64,000 nt of DNA from Leisingera thetidis (GCF_025857195.1 NZ_CP109787.1:3785001-3849000); one strand, 5' to 3'; shown: positions 16,343-25,088, counted from the stretch's first letter. Made by a program: numbers and translations. Notes: generated from the letters alone by a model not told the origin.

Positions 16343-17564
16343 AAGCCTGAAGATAGCCTTGCGGGCGCTCCGGGCAAATCTCCTGCGCAGTTTCCTGACC
16401 ATGCTGGGCATCATAGTGGGGGTTTCCTCGGTCGTGGCAATGGTGGCTTTTGCCAGCGGAGCACAGCGGGAGATCGACCGCCAGATCGAGACGCTTGGAG
16501 CCAATGTCCTGATGATCGTTCCGGAACTGAACCGGGGGGCGGATGCGAAGGCGGGCCTGTACCAGGCCGCCATCCTGCGGGAATCTGATGCAGATGCGAT
16601 TGATGTGCATGTCCCTCAGGTCATTGCCACGGCGCCATCTGTCCGGGCCGAATTGCAGGTGATTCACAAGAGCAGGAACACCTGGGTGACCGTCAACGGC
16701 ACAACCGCACGGTATTTCCCCATTCGCGAATGGCCTTTGAGCCGCGGCCGGCCGTTCTCCGGCAAGGAGCAGTCAAACGGCGGCAAGGTGGCACTGCTGG
16801 GAACCGACACTGCTGAAAAACTGTTCGGTGACAGCGAGCCGGTCGGCCAGACGATCCGGATCCTCTCGGTGCCGTTTGAGGTCATCGGCATCCTGGCCGA
16901 AAAGGGAACTTCCGGCGCGGGGCGTGCCCAGGACGACATTATCTTCATTCCGATCAGCACCGCGCAAAGACGGCTGTTCGGCAGCGCAAACATGGTTCAC
17001 CGCGGGTCTGTCGACTATATTCTTGCCAAGGCGTCCTCGACCGGGTCCGTGAAGCTGGCAGAGCGCGAAATCACCAGCCTGCTGCGTCAAAGGCACCGCA
17101 TCCAGGCCAGCCGGTCAAACGATTTCCGAATTGTCGATCCCGCGGCCCTGATGAAAGCCCAGCATGCGGCTTCCCGCACCATTGGCTGGCTGCTTGCCGG
17201 GATTGCCGGCGTATCCCTGGTCGTGGGCGGGATCAGCATCATGAACATCATGCTGGTGTCGGTCACCGAACGAACCCGCGAGATCGGATTGCGCATTGCT
17301 GTGGGCGCGCGATCCAAGGATGTTCAGTTCCAGTTCCTGATGGAGGCGGTGCTCTTGTGTTTCCTTGGGGGGATGATCGGGTTGGCAGCAGGTGCAGGCG
17401 TGGCATTTGCCGCGGGCAAGCTGGCGGGCTGGCCGGTGTTCCTCAGCCCGCTGTCGCTGATCGGTGCAGTTGGCCTGGCCTCGGCCGTGGGGGTGTTCTT
17501 CGGTTTCTTCCCCGCCCGCCGCGCCTCCCGGCTGGATCCGGTGACAGCCTTGCGGGGAGAGTGA
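16329..17564 (+). CDS. MacB-type ABC transporter permease (FtsX-like)
   Basis: A 411-residue protein starting at ATG 16329. TM1 (LRSFLTMLGIIVGVSSVVAM) is followed by a large periplasmic MacB_PCD domain (~50-270). Three further membrane helices follow in the FtsX domain (TIGWLLAGIAGVSLVVGGIS; LLCFLGGMIGLAAGAGVAFA; LIGAVGLASAVGVFFGFFPA), with the conserved ERTREIGLRIAVGA loop. Architecture fits MacB permeases that export peptides, macrolides or siderophores by a mechanotransmission mechanism. The substrate is not evident. A hairpin-like CGCCCCCC/GGAGGGCG segment follows the stop. Confidence 0.93.
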   Translation: MPIYESLKIALRALRANLLRSFLTMLGIIVGVSSVVAMVAFASGAQREIDRQIETLGANVLMIVPELNRGADAKAGLYQAAILRESDADAIDVHVPQVIATAPSVRAELQVIHKSRNTWVTVNGTTARYFPIREWPLSRGRPFSGKEQSNGGKVALLGTDTAEKLFGDSEPVGQTIRILSVPFEVIGILAEKGTSGAGRAQDDIIFIPISTAQRRLFGSANMVHRGSVDYILAKASSTGSVKLAEREITSLLRQRHRIQASRSNDFRIVDPAALMKAQHAASRTIGWLLAGIAGVSLVVGGISIMNIMLVSVTERTREIGLRIAVGARSKDVQFQFLMEAVLLCFLGGMIGLAAGAGVAFAAGKLAGWPVFLSPLSLIGAVGLASAVGVFFGFFPARRASRLDPVTALRGE

Positions 17565-17630
17565 GGAATTCCGCCCAAAAAGGAAACGCCCCCCGGATTG
17601 GCGGAGGGCGCGAGCAACGTCCGGCGGCTA

Positions 17631-17885
17631 TTAATCCGGCACGTTAGCTGAATTTCCAGGGTCCTGATCCTGCGGGTGGTCTTCAGAAACATCCGGCCCC
17701 TTAATGCACTTAAAGCCATGATAGGTGTGAATGACCCTTTCCGCGCCGTTGCCTTTACCACGGTTGGTGCATTTGGCGATGGCCAGCAGATAGGGATCCT
17801 GGCCAACCTTCAAGCCCTTGTCGGCAATTGCCGCGGGTGCGCTGAACCCAATTACAAGCGCCGTAGCAACGAGTAGCTTCTTCAT
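17631..17885 (-). CDS. Small secreted protein with a Cys pair
   Basis: An 84-residue protein. ATG 17885 has GGAGG 6 nt upstream. A clear Sec signal (MKKLLVATALVIGFSAPAAIA) leaves a ~63-residue mature chain with two Cys (AKCTNRGKGN ... GFKCIKGPD) that could form one disulfide, and an acidic C-terminus. I do not recognise the family. It is convergent with the MacB operon. A periplasmic role is inferred only from the signal peptide. Confidence 0.7.
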   Translation of the reverse strand: MKKLLVATALVIGFSAPAAIADKGLKVGQDPYLLAIAKCTNRGKGNGAERVIHTYHGFKCIKGPDVSEDHPQDQDPGNSANVPD

Positions 17886-18132
17886 GACAGCCTCCACCAG
17901 TTAACGAACTCCGCTACTGAACCAGAATTGCAGCGGCACTGCATCGCTCGCTTGGTCGGCGGTCACACCGTCACGCCTCGCTCGTTTGAGCGGTGTCTTT
18001 CTCCGCAACCGGGAAACTTCAGACATGCCTTCCTCATGAGTTGAAAGAAATGCTGCCCGGCTGGAATCAGTCAGCAGGTTTGACAGAATTGCTGCACAGC
18101 CAAAGAAAACTGAGCTGATCTGCCAGCTGCGG

Positions 18133-18744
18133 CTACTGGCCGATGTGGGCCAGCAGCGAGACCAGTTCGGCCTGGCGATGGGTATTGGTTTTCTGAAAAA
18201 TCGCGCGCAAATGGCTGCGGGCTGTCCAAATCGAAATGTTCAGCTCCCTGGCCGCTTGCTTGAGACTGTTCCCCTGCGCGAGCTCAGCAGCAACAGCTGC
18301 TTCGGCCGGTGTCAGATGGAACTCATGCTGCAGCAGTTCCACGCTGGCGTCAGACGGGTTCTCGACTTCCCGGAGATTCAGCAGAGCTGCGGCGCCGCCC
18401 AATTTGCTGCGGAACGCAGGAGGCAGCGGAATAACGTCAATGTAGAGAAATTTCTCTTTTGAAACTTGCAGCTTGACCGGGGGCGGCAGCGACTGCCCGG
18501 AGGTTTCATCATAGGCTATGCCGGCCCGGATCAGCCGGGACAGTTTTGCGTTCTGCAAGGGATCCCGGACATGGATGTTTTGCCAATTCACCGCCAGCTG
18601 GCATGCCGGGCTGCCATTCAGGAAAATGTCCAAGAAGGCAAAATTTCCGGTCTCATCCAACGCCATCAGGCCATGGCTCTTGCCGCCGAGAAGATCGGTC
18701 CATTGTTCCAGCCAAACTGACGCCACCGCACAGCCCCCCACCAC
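18133..18744 (-). CDS. LuxR-type HTH regulator, possibly N-terminally truncated
   Basis: A 203-residue frame. The C-terminal ~65 residues are a LuxR/GerE helix-turn-helix: LTPAEAAVAAELAQGN followed by AARELNISIWTARSHLRAIF and KTNTHRQAELVSLL. The preceding ~120 residues look like the second half of the PAS-like sensor region found in ~370-residue relatives, so the N-terminal half may be missing. No ribosome site supports the GTG/ATG candidates near 18744. It is flanked by two small secreted-protein genes. Ligand unknown. Confidence 0.65.
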   Translation of the reverse strand: MVGGCAVASVWLEQWTDLLGGKSHGLMALDETGNFAFLDIFLNGSPACQLAVNWQNIHVRDPLQNAKLSRLIRAGIAYDETSGQSLPPPVKLQVSKEKFLYIDVIPLPPAFRSKLGGAAALLNLREVENPSDASVELLQHEFHLTPAEAAVAAELAQGNSLKQAARELNISIWTARSHLRAIFQKTNTHRQAELVSLLAHIGQ

Positions 18745-19095
18745 GTTTCAAAATCACCGTAACTGGCTCGAACTGGCCTCGCAGGTGAAATGCTATAGGG
18801 AAACCGCTGCGGCTAAAGATATTTGACGAAGAGATATTTGATCATTGCCCCAAGCGCAGTCAACGGGCAGGTTCATGCGTGTGGCAGCAAAGCCCTGCAA
18901 TCCATATGCACTTCTTACATATTCCATACTTCATATGCACGGAAATGTAAATCAAGCGAAACAGGCGCTTTTCCGCCAGAATTGCGGGACGAGGCGAATT
19001 TATTTTTTAAATTCAATAAGATGAGCAAAAAATCGCGTTCCAGCACAAGAACGGCGGCCTGTCCCGGCCGCCGCTTTGCTTTGTTCCGGATGCCC
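18745..19095. other. AT-richer intergenic region with a direct repeat
   Basis: No gene recognised. It is noticeably AT-richer than its surroundings around 18890-19020. The 9-mer CATATGCAC occurs twice, at 18903-18911 and 18932-18940, 29 bp apart, which could be a regulator-binding or promoter region. No assignment is possible. Confidence 0.4.
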
Positions 19096-19446
19096 TCAAT
19101 CCGGAGCAACACTGCAATCCATTGGCTCGATTTGCCCTTCTGGCAAATGAGCAAAAAACGGGGCGCCCAGCAAATGTCCAACCTCGATGGCATGCTGGCC
19201 CTGCCCGCCTTCGGACAATGGCCCATGTTCTTCCTTGGACACGTTGCCGACACCGCGCCGCCCGCCTTCACCCGGATCAGGTGTAAAAAACCCATGGGAA
19301 GAAGAGTGCTTCCCCATAATGCCATTCTGCCCCATGTGAGCAGCCAGTTCCCCCCAGCACCTGTTGATTTTTGCCCCAGGACCCGTGAATGCCGCAGTGG
19401 CGGTTAAAGACAATGCCGCAGCAGCCGATATAAGCACCCGTTTCAA
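19096..19446 (-). CDS. Small secreted protein of unknown function
   Basis: A 116-residue protein. I choose TTG 19446 because GGAGGT lies just upstream; the ATG four codons earlier contains that ribosome site. The N-terminus KRVLISAAAALSLTATAAFT is a Sec signal. The mature part is Gly/His-rich (HMGQNGIMGKHSSSHGF, PGEGGRRGVGNVSKEEHGP) with two Cys. The downstream side encodes no partner. Family not recognised. Confidence 0.55.
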   Translation of the reverse strand: MKRVLISAAAALSLTATAAFTGPGAKINRCWGELAAHMGQNGIMGKHSSSHGFFTPDPGEGGRRGVGNVSKEEHGPLSEGGQGQHAIEVGHLLGAPFFAHLPEGQIEPMDCSVAPD

Positions 19447-19614
19447 TTTGACCTCCATCTGAATTCGCCCTCAAGGCGAGATGTTAAAACTATCAGTTTT
19501 TAGGGTGCCGCCGCATCACTCACTGAAGGGAGTGATTTGCTCCGTGTCCTACCAAAAATGCGTTAGAGACCGGGAAGGGTTACTAGGTTGAAACACACCA
19601 TCAGGGCCCTGATC

Positions 19615-19706
19615 TGATGCAGCCCTCTGAGGGTGGTCCTCCTGTTCGCCCAGGACATCATAGTCCTCGGGACTAGTTGGTGGACCACCCTCGGGGGGCT
19701 ACATCA
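19615..19706. repeat. Imperfect 28-bp inverted repeat, IS-end-like
   Basis: Left arm 19615-19642 and right arm 19679-19706 read, in inward orientation, TGATGCAGCCCTCTGAGG and TGATGTAGCCCCCCGAGG, each followed by GTGGTCC. They differ at a handful of positions and enclose only 36 bp. This looks like two ends of an insertion sequence brought together by internal deletion, or a tiny non-autonomous element. The right arm coincides with the point where the LysR remnant ends. Confidence 0.7.
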
Positions 19707-19719
19707 CACCGAACATTGC

Positions 19720-20440
19720 CGGGACAACAGCGCAACCCCAGTCCCCGTTTCGGCAATGTCCACCATGGCGATGGAGCTGTCAAATATCGGGTCGCACAGG
19801 TTCGGGCAGACAGTACCGGCTTTTTCAAGTCATGCGGACACTCATCCGCCCGATAAGAACGCAAGAGAACGTGTCAGTGCAGGTCGGCAGGCTTCTACAG
19901 ATTTTCTGCAAGCTGCGGAGAGCAAAGCGGCGTCAACGTTGCATCCATACGAGGAACGGCCTCCAGACCGATCCCGCGTCCTGCGCCGAAACGGATTGCC
20001 ATATGCAAATCTTCCTTGGATATGTCCACCCGGTGGATGTTGGTCCTAATGCGGCGGCCGATCCCCGGATGGGCGATGCAAAAGGCAGCCAAGTGCGGCA
20101 TCAGCCACCCGACTGCAAAGGTCGTGCCCCCCACATGCAGCGCCTTCTGGTGCCTCCCGTCCAGAAAGTCATCGAAAACCCGGTCGAGGCTGTCGTTGAT
20201 CCCGGGGAACAGTGCCATGGCCTCATCCGTCAGGAGCAGGCCCCTCGGCGCCCAGGTGAAAAGCTGCACTCCAACCTGGTCTTCCAGCCCTTTGATCTGA
20301 TGGCTGACGGCTGCCTGGCTGACCCGCAGTTCAACAGCCGCCCGAGTAAAACTCCCCTGCCGTGCGGCGACCTCAAAGGCGCAGGGCGTTCAAGGGCAGA
20401 TTGGGGCGGTCCAGCGCTGGCATTCCTGACTTCCGGATCG
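19720..20440 (-). pseudogene. GcvA/AmpR-like LysR regulator, frameshifted
   Basis: Three frames together make most of a LysR regulator: PNLPLNALR, then FEVAARQGSFTRAAVELRVS and QAAVSHQIKGLEDQVGVQLF (winged helix), APRGLLLTDEAMALFPGIND, then WLMPHLAAFCIAHPGIGRRI and DLHMAIRFGAGRG in the effector domain, and finally LLRSYRADE and FDSSIAMVDIAETGTGVALL. Frames change after NALR and after QLAENL. The 3' end is cut near the inverted repeat at 19615-19706. It is related to GcvA/AmpR, so it may be the lost regulator of the beta-lactamase gene nearby. Confidence 0.85.
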
Positions 20441-20506
20441 ATTGTGCAGACGGCATCAGCCTCGCCTTTCCGATCCGCGACTGCAAGTTGAGAAGCCGCA
20501 ACGGCA

Positions 20507-20833
20507 TCAGCGGATTTCTTGCGCAGACCGGCTGCAGGAAAAGGGCAGGAATGAACCCGGCGCACCCTCGATGACCATGATCCAGCTGAGCTGATCTGCA
20601 ACTTCGAATTCGGTATCATTTTCGGGACAAGCCAAAACCCGCGCCTGGCAGCCGCTTGCGATGAACGCTTCGTTTGAAGCCCGAAATTCCGTGCCGAGCT
20701 CAGGGCGCCCCGCATCATAGTTGCGCCAAGCCTTTGTGTAGATGCTGCATTTCTCCAAAGACCACGCATCGAGCGCAGCAAGCGGCGGGGCACAAGCCAG
20801 CTGCAGGACAAGCCCGAGAAACACTTTTTTCAT
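20507..20833 (-). CDS. Small periplasmic protein downstream of ampC
   Basis: A 108-residue protein with a Sec signal (MKKVFLGLVLQLACAPPLAA). The mature chain has four or more Cys (EKCSIYTKAW, ASGCQARVLACPEND, PFSCSRSA) that could form two disulfides. It lies 61 bp after the beta-lactamase gene on the same strand and is probably cotranscribed with it. No family recognised. Confidence 0.65.
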   Translation of the reverse strand: MKKVFLGLVLQLACAPPLAALDAWSLEKCSIYTKAWRNYDAGRPELGTEFRASNEAFIASGCQARVLACPENDTEFEVADQLSWIMVIEGAPGSFLPFSCSRSAQEIR

Positions 20834-20894
20834 TCACACACCCCTTTCAAAACCGGCGCCGCCGCTACTTGGTGAAGCGGTGGTACAGTTCACA

Positions 20895-22049
20895 TCACCG
20901 CTGATCTGCAAGTATGCGCTGAATGAAGGCGTAGGTCGCCCGGATGCGTGCTTCGTTCGGGATATTCCGGTTTGCCAGAACAACCACCCCCAGATCCTCT
21001 CCCGGCAGGAGGGCAACATAGGCGCCGAAACCATTGGTCGATCCGGTCTTGTTGAGGATGACATTCTCTTGCGGCGGCAAAGGCGGATCGAGCTTCTCCA
21101 TCGGCTGCGGCTTCAGGATATAGGCATAGCTGTTGCCCTTGATCATCTGTTCCATGCTGACCGGCCAGGGATACTGCTCCCAGATCATGTTCTGAACGTA
21201 GGCGTCAGTCCGGGCCAGCCCCTGCCGGGTTCTTTCCAGAGCAGAGCTGAGGTCGCCGGAAGCCTCAGCGTGCCCCAAATTGAGGTCCAGAAAACGCATC
21301 ATGTCGCGCGCACTGGATTTCACGCCATAAGCTTCGTCATCCAGAACCCCGGGATTGACCCGGATAGGAAGGTCCGTCTTGCGGTCGTAGCCATAGGCGT
21401 AGCGATCCATATCTTCTTCAGGGACATTCACCCAGGTGTTTTGCAGGCCCATTTCATGAAACAGGTCCTGCTCCACCGTATCCGCATATCCCATACACAA
21501 GACATTGGCTGTGATATGCCCCAAGAGACCGATGCTGATATTCGAGTAGCTTCGGGAGCCTGTGTCGCTTGGCTGCCAATCGGCCAGCCACTCCACGAGG
21601 CCTTCGGAGCTTGCTACGGTTCCAGGCACCTGCAGGGGCAGCCCTCCGGAGTCGTGGGTTGCGAGATCCATCAGCGACAAGTTCCCGAAAGGGCTGCCCT
21701 CAAGGTCCGGCAACCGTTCGGAAACCTGCTCGTTCAGGTCCATATCGCCGCGCGCTTCGGCCAAGGCGGCCAGGCTGACGTTGAACAGTTTGCTCACCGA
21801 TCCAAGCTCGAAAAGTGTATCCGGGGACACAGCAATATTGCCCTCACGGGAGGCAAGGCCCGCCGCATAATAGTAGGTCTGCCCGCTGTGCGTCACACCG
21901 ACAACCAGCCCGGGCACGTTGTATTCCTCGATAAGGGAAGCGAAGCTGCTTTCAGCCAGCTCTTGCATTTGTGCGTCGGTCCGGGGCGCGGCGGCAAGCG
22001 CGGCTGGGAATGACAGCAGCGTGATTGCTGCGGCTATAAAAAAATTCAT
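20895..22049 (-). CDS. ampC: Class C beta-lactamase (AmpC type)
   Basis: A 384-residue protein with signal peptide MNFFIAAAITLLSFPAALA and a GAGG site 5-6 nt before ATG 22049. The serine beta-lactamase motifs are present: SVSK (SxxK with nucleophile Ser), YSN (class C YxN) and KTG. Length and order fit AmpC enzymes rather than smaller penicillin-binding esterases, and GSTNGFGAYVALLPGEDLGV follows KTG as in AmpC. It would hydrolyse cephalosporins in the periplasm. The usual divergent ampR is absent; a broken LysR gene lies downstream instead, so expression is probably constitutive or low. Not tested: substrate range. Confidence 0.93.
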   Translation of the reverse strand: MNFFIAAAITLLSFPAALAAAPRTDAQMQELAESSFASLIEEYNVPGLVVGVTHSGQTYYYAAGLASREGNIAVSPDTLFELGSVSKLFNVSLAALAEARGDMDLNEQVSERLPDLEGSPFGNLSLMDLATHDSGGLPLQVPGTVASSEGLVEWLADWQPSDTGSRSYSNISIGLLGHITANVLCMGYADTVEQDLFHEMGLQNTWVNVPEEDMDRYAYGYDRKTDLPIRVNPGVLDDEAYGVKSSARDMMRFLDLNLGHAEASGDLSSALERTRQGLARTDAYVQNMIWEQYPWPVSMEQMIKGNSYAYILKPQPMEKLDPPLPPQENVILNKTGSTNGFGAYVALLPGEDLGVVVLANRNIPNEARIRATYAFIQRILADQR

Positions 22050-22498
22050 GTCTGCCTCATTCTCTGAGCCCTCACTTGGGCTGGAGCGGCTCTACAGGCA
22101 GAGAACACACCACTCAAACGAGAAATTGTCGCTCGCGCCATTAGTTTTTCTATACCCATGCTGGCGTTTCGTCTGCATCCGAGATGGGCTTTCGGCAGTG
22201 CAGAAGGCAGCCAAGCTTCGGGGGGGCTTGAATGGCGGCTTCCGATGTTGCGAAATGGTTGGCTCGCGCGCGCGGCGAGGGACCGCTTCTCTCCCTTCTT
22301 CACAGCGATTCGCGACCGCAGCGGAAACTGAGCACCCGCAGCGAATGGCAGGAAAGTCCCGCGGCGCGGGCTTCCATTGATTTGCCAACCTCGCACATGC
22401 GGCGAATGACATGGTGTGTTTGCGGCGGCCGCTCTCCCAGGGCGAACGAGGTCCGATAAGATCGGCCTCAGCAAAACCAGCCGTGAAGGAGAACGACC
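22050..22498. other. Non-coding region upstream of the IS110 transposase
   Basis: About 450 bp without a credible gene. The part next to the transposase should include the left end of the IS110 element, where IS110-group members encode a bridge RNA. It contains several GC-rich inverted segments such as CCCGC GGC GCGGG near 22360. Element ends could not be set. Confidence 0.5.
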
Positions 22499-23539
22499 AT
22501 GTTGCATTATGTTGGTCTGGACGTGTCCGTCAAATCCGTGTCGATCTGTGTTGTCGATGAAGATGGCGAGGTGCTTGCGCGCGGCGAAACCAGTTCGGAT
22601 CCGGACGAGATTGCATTGTTCATTTCCGAACATTCCGCCAAGCCCGAGCGGATCGTGCATGAGAGCGGCATCCTGGCCATCTGGCTCTCCCGCGAGCTGG
22701 AGAAACGCGGCCTTCCGATCATCTGCATTGATGCCCGTCTGGCGCACAAGGCGCTGTCTGGGCGGATCAACAAGTCCGATACCGGTGATGCCGAAGAGCT
22801 GGCGCATCTGGCCCGCACGGGCTGGTTCAGCCGGGTTCACATCAGAAGCGAGGCGTCGGAGCGGGTTCGCGTTCTTATTGGCGCACGGGAGCGCCTGATC
22901 AGGATGCGCAAGGACCTTGAAGCGCATGTTCGCGGCGTGCTGAAGATTTTCGGGATCTGCATGGGGCCAGTAGGCCGGGCAGACCTGCGGCAGGGCTTCC
23001 GCGACCAGCTCGCAGAGGCAGGCCAGGCCGACCCGGCGTTCGGCCTGATGGCGGATATGTTCATCCCGATCCACAGGGTGCTGTGCGCAGCCGCGGAAGC
23101 GATGGACGGCGATCTCAGGCTCATCGCGCGCCAGAGCGGCCTTGCCCGCCGCCTCATGACCGTCCCGGGCGTTGGGCCTGTCGTCGCGCTGTCCTTTATC
23201 GCTACCCTCGACAATGCGGAGCGTTTCCGGAGATCGAGGGACGTCGGCGCCTTTCTCGGCCTCACGCCGCGGCGGCACCAATCCGGAGACATGGACTGGT
23301 CCGGCCGGATATCAAAATGCGGAGATCGTGATCTGCGAAGACTGCTCTGCTCCGCGGCCACCACCTTGATCACCCAGGTCAGAAAGCCATCACAGCTGCG
23401 CGCTTGGGCCAAGAGGCTGCAAGACCGGAAAGGCTTCAAGAAAGCTGCTGTCGCGGCATCCCGAAAACTCGCCGTCGTCATGATGTCCATCTGGCGCGAT
23501 GGCACGATCTTTGAACCAGAAAGGGAGCTCATTACCTGA
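22499..23539 (+). CDS. IS110-family transposase, apparently intact
   Basis: A 346-residue protein with AAGGAG upstream of ATG 22499. The N-terminal RuvC-like DEDD domain shows the first Asp in YVGLDVSVKS, Glu in IVHESG, and the acidic pair in NKSDTGDAEELAHLA. The C-terminal Transposase_20 domain has MTVPGVGPVVALSFIA ... FLGLTPRRHQSGD, with the conserved Ser next to Gly. All key residues are present and the frame is uninterrupted, unlike every other transposase here. IS110 enzymes recombine DNA guided by a bridge RNA from the element's non-coding end. Confidence 0.93.
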   Translation: MLHYVGLDVSVKSVSICVVDEDGEVLARGETSSDPDEIALFISEHSAKPERIVHESGILAIWLSRELEKRGLPIICIDARLAHKALSGRINKSDTGDAEELAHLARTGWFSRVHIRSEASERVRVLIGARERLIRMRKDLEAHVRGVLKIFGICMGPVGRADLRQGFRDQLAEAGQADPAFGLMADMFIPIHRVLCAAAEAMDGDLRLIARQSGLARRLMTVPGVGPVVALSFIATLDNAERFRRSRDVGAFLGLTPRRHQSGDMDWSGRISKCGDRDLRRLLCSAATTLITQVRKPSQLRAWAKRLQDRKGFKKAAVAASRKLAVVMMSIWRDGTIFEPERELIT

Positions 23540-24030
23540 CAGCCAACTGAGACCCCGCCCACAAGAGACAGGGCGGGTTCAGCGTCCTTCGGGACGGCGG
23601 CGGATCAAGCCAGTCATAAGCGGTTGAAGGAGCACGTTGCTCACTTCGCGAATGACATTCTGGCTGGTCAGCTCCCGGACGCCATCAGGAAGCGGAAACA
23701 CCGACTTCGTAGAGAACCAGGACCCCGAACGGCAATAGAACCCGTGCTTGACGATCCCGCAAACAGAGAACCGGTTCGGTGAAGCTGCAGTGCGGAGCCT
23801 GAGGGTTGGGCGAAAGTCCGGTATGGTGAAGGTTTTCTGATGCGGGCTGCGGTGTGAGGGTGCGGCTTGGCGCGACATCGGCCCAAGTTGGAAAGCCTCC
23901 CAAGGTGGAAGCCGCGGGGCTCTTGGGGCTGTCTATTGGGAAAGAGCGCTGACGGAGGGGCCTGCGGTTGGAGGCAGCCGGGCCACTGCGGCTGCACGGT
24001 GTTCCCAATACCGGGCTGACGGGCGTTTCG
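23540..24030. other. Unassigned 490-bp stretch between IS110 and IS91 genes
   Basis: Just after the transposase a CCCGCCC/GGGCGGG hairpin (23554-23577) is present. A plus-strand frame from about 23580 to 23783 reads like a basic protein tail (SHKRLKEHVAHFANDILAGQ), with no start. From 23784 to 23990 the DNA is purine-rich with GGGCGAAAGTCC and GGTATGGTGAAGG segments, suggesting a structured RNA or intron remnant. I could not identify either part. Confidence 0.35.
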
Positions 24031-24495
24031 TCATGCCGCCTCCTCCCATGGTGGTGCGCGGGACCTGGGATTTTGCCCGCGGCGGAAGATCTCGATGATG
24101 TGCATTGTGCCGCCACAGCACGGGCATGGCTCACGCAGGGTGAGCGGGAGGACCTCGGCGGCTTCTGGCGGTTCTTGAGCCGGGCTCATTGCTCCGAGCA
24201 GGGCACGGCACCGGGCGATGTTGGCCTTGTGCTGCGCTGAGGCGAGCAAGCCGTAGTGCCGGATGCGGTGGAACCCATCGGGGAGCACGTGGATCAGGAG
24301 CCGGCGGATGAACTCGGGCGTGGCCAAACGCATGACCTTCTGCCGGTCGCCGGACTTGATGCGGTAGTCCTGCCAACGGGATGCCACGGTGCCCGCGTCG
24401 GCGCTGACGAGGCGGCGGTTCGAGATGGCCACCCTGTGGGTGTACCGGCTGAGATAGGCGAGCACGGCTTCAGGGCCTCCGAAGGGCGGTTTGGC

Positions 24496-24525
24496 GTCGT
24501 GTCAAAGACGCGCCTCCGGCACGAT
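24496..24525 (+). repeat. Insertion in IS91 gene, divergent palindromic element
   Basis: A 30-nt segment replacing 3 nt of the expected coding sequence. It can form a GGCG...GTC AAA GAC...CGCC hairpin (with preceding bases) and ends CGCCTCCGGCACG, which resembles the CGCCTGCCGGGCAGCG end of the other copies. It is shorter and lacks the CCCTCTCGG end, so membership is uncertain. Confidence 0.45.
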
Positions 24526-25044
24526 GACCACCCATTCGGACTTGCGCAAAGGAGCCAGCCACCCTGCGCAGGCATCGGCCTGCGCCAGCAGTTCCAGGCC
24601 GCCGAATAAGGCCAGTTCCCCGGCGCGGTGAATCGCCATAAGCCCCTCCAGAAACAGCTGCCGGAACAAGCGCGACAGGACCCGCACATGCAGGAAGACC
24701 CCAGGCCGGCAGGCGATCCCTCTTGTGCCGCCCGGCAACAGGCCGCCGCCGGGCACGATCATATGGATGTGGGGGTGATGGGTCAGCGCCGATCCCCAGG
24801 TATGCAGCACGCTGGCCATGCCCGCCCGTGCGCCAAGGCGCTTGGAGTCCGCAGCGATGGTCATGACCGTTTGTGCCGGCGCCCGGAACAGCAGACCGTA
24901 GACCGCCCGCTTGTTCCAGTAGGCGATCCGGGCGATCTCTGCCGGCAGGGTGAAGACCAGGTGGAAATACTCCACGGGCAGCAGATCCTCGGCGCGGGCT
25001 TCCATCCAGTCGCGCGCCGCTGGTCCTTGGCACTTCGGGCAGTG

Positions 25045-25088
25045 CCCCACTCCCGGCAGCATGCTTTGCATGCGCCTGCAGCGCAATG
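25045..25088 (+). repeat. Palindromic insertion element, copy 4 (in IS91 zinc finger)
   Basis: Begins CCCCACTCCCGG and contains a hairpin GGCAGCATGC (25055-25064), loop TTT, GCATGCGCC (25068-25076): nine pairs with one bulged A. It ends CGCCTGCAGCG, a shortened form of the common end. The net addition is about 42 nt, so it keeps the transposase frame but splits the zinc finger. Confidence 0.75.

Noticed and set aside
22046..23281. 411-codon minus-strand frame opposite the IS110 transposase
   Set aside because: The plus-strand frame has all IS110 motifs and a ribosome site; the minus frame has no family features.
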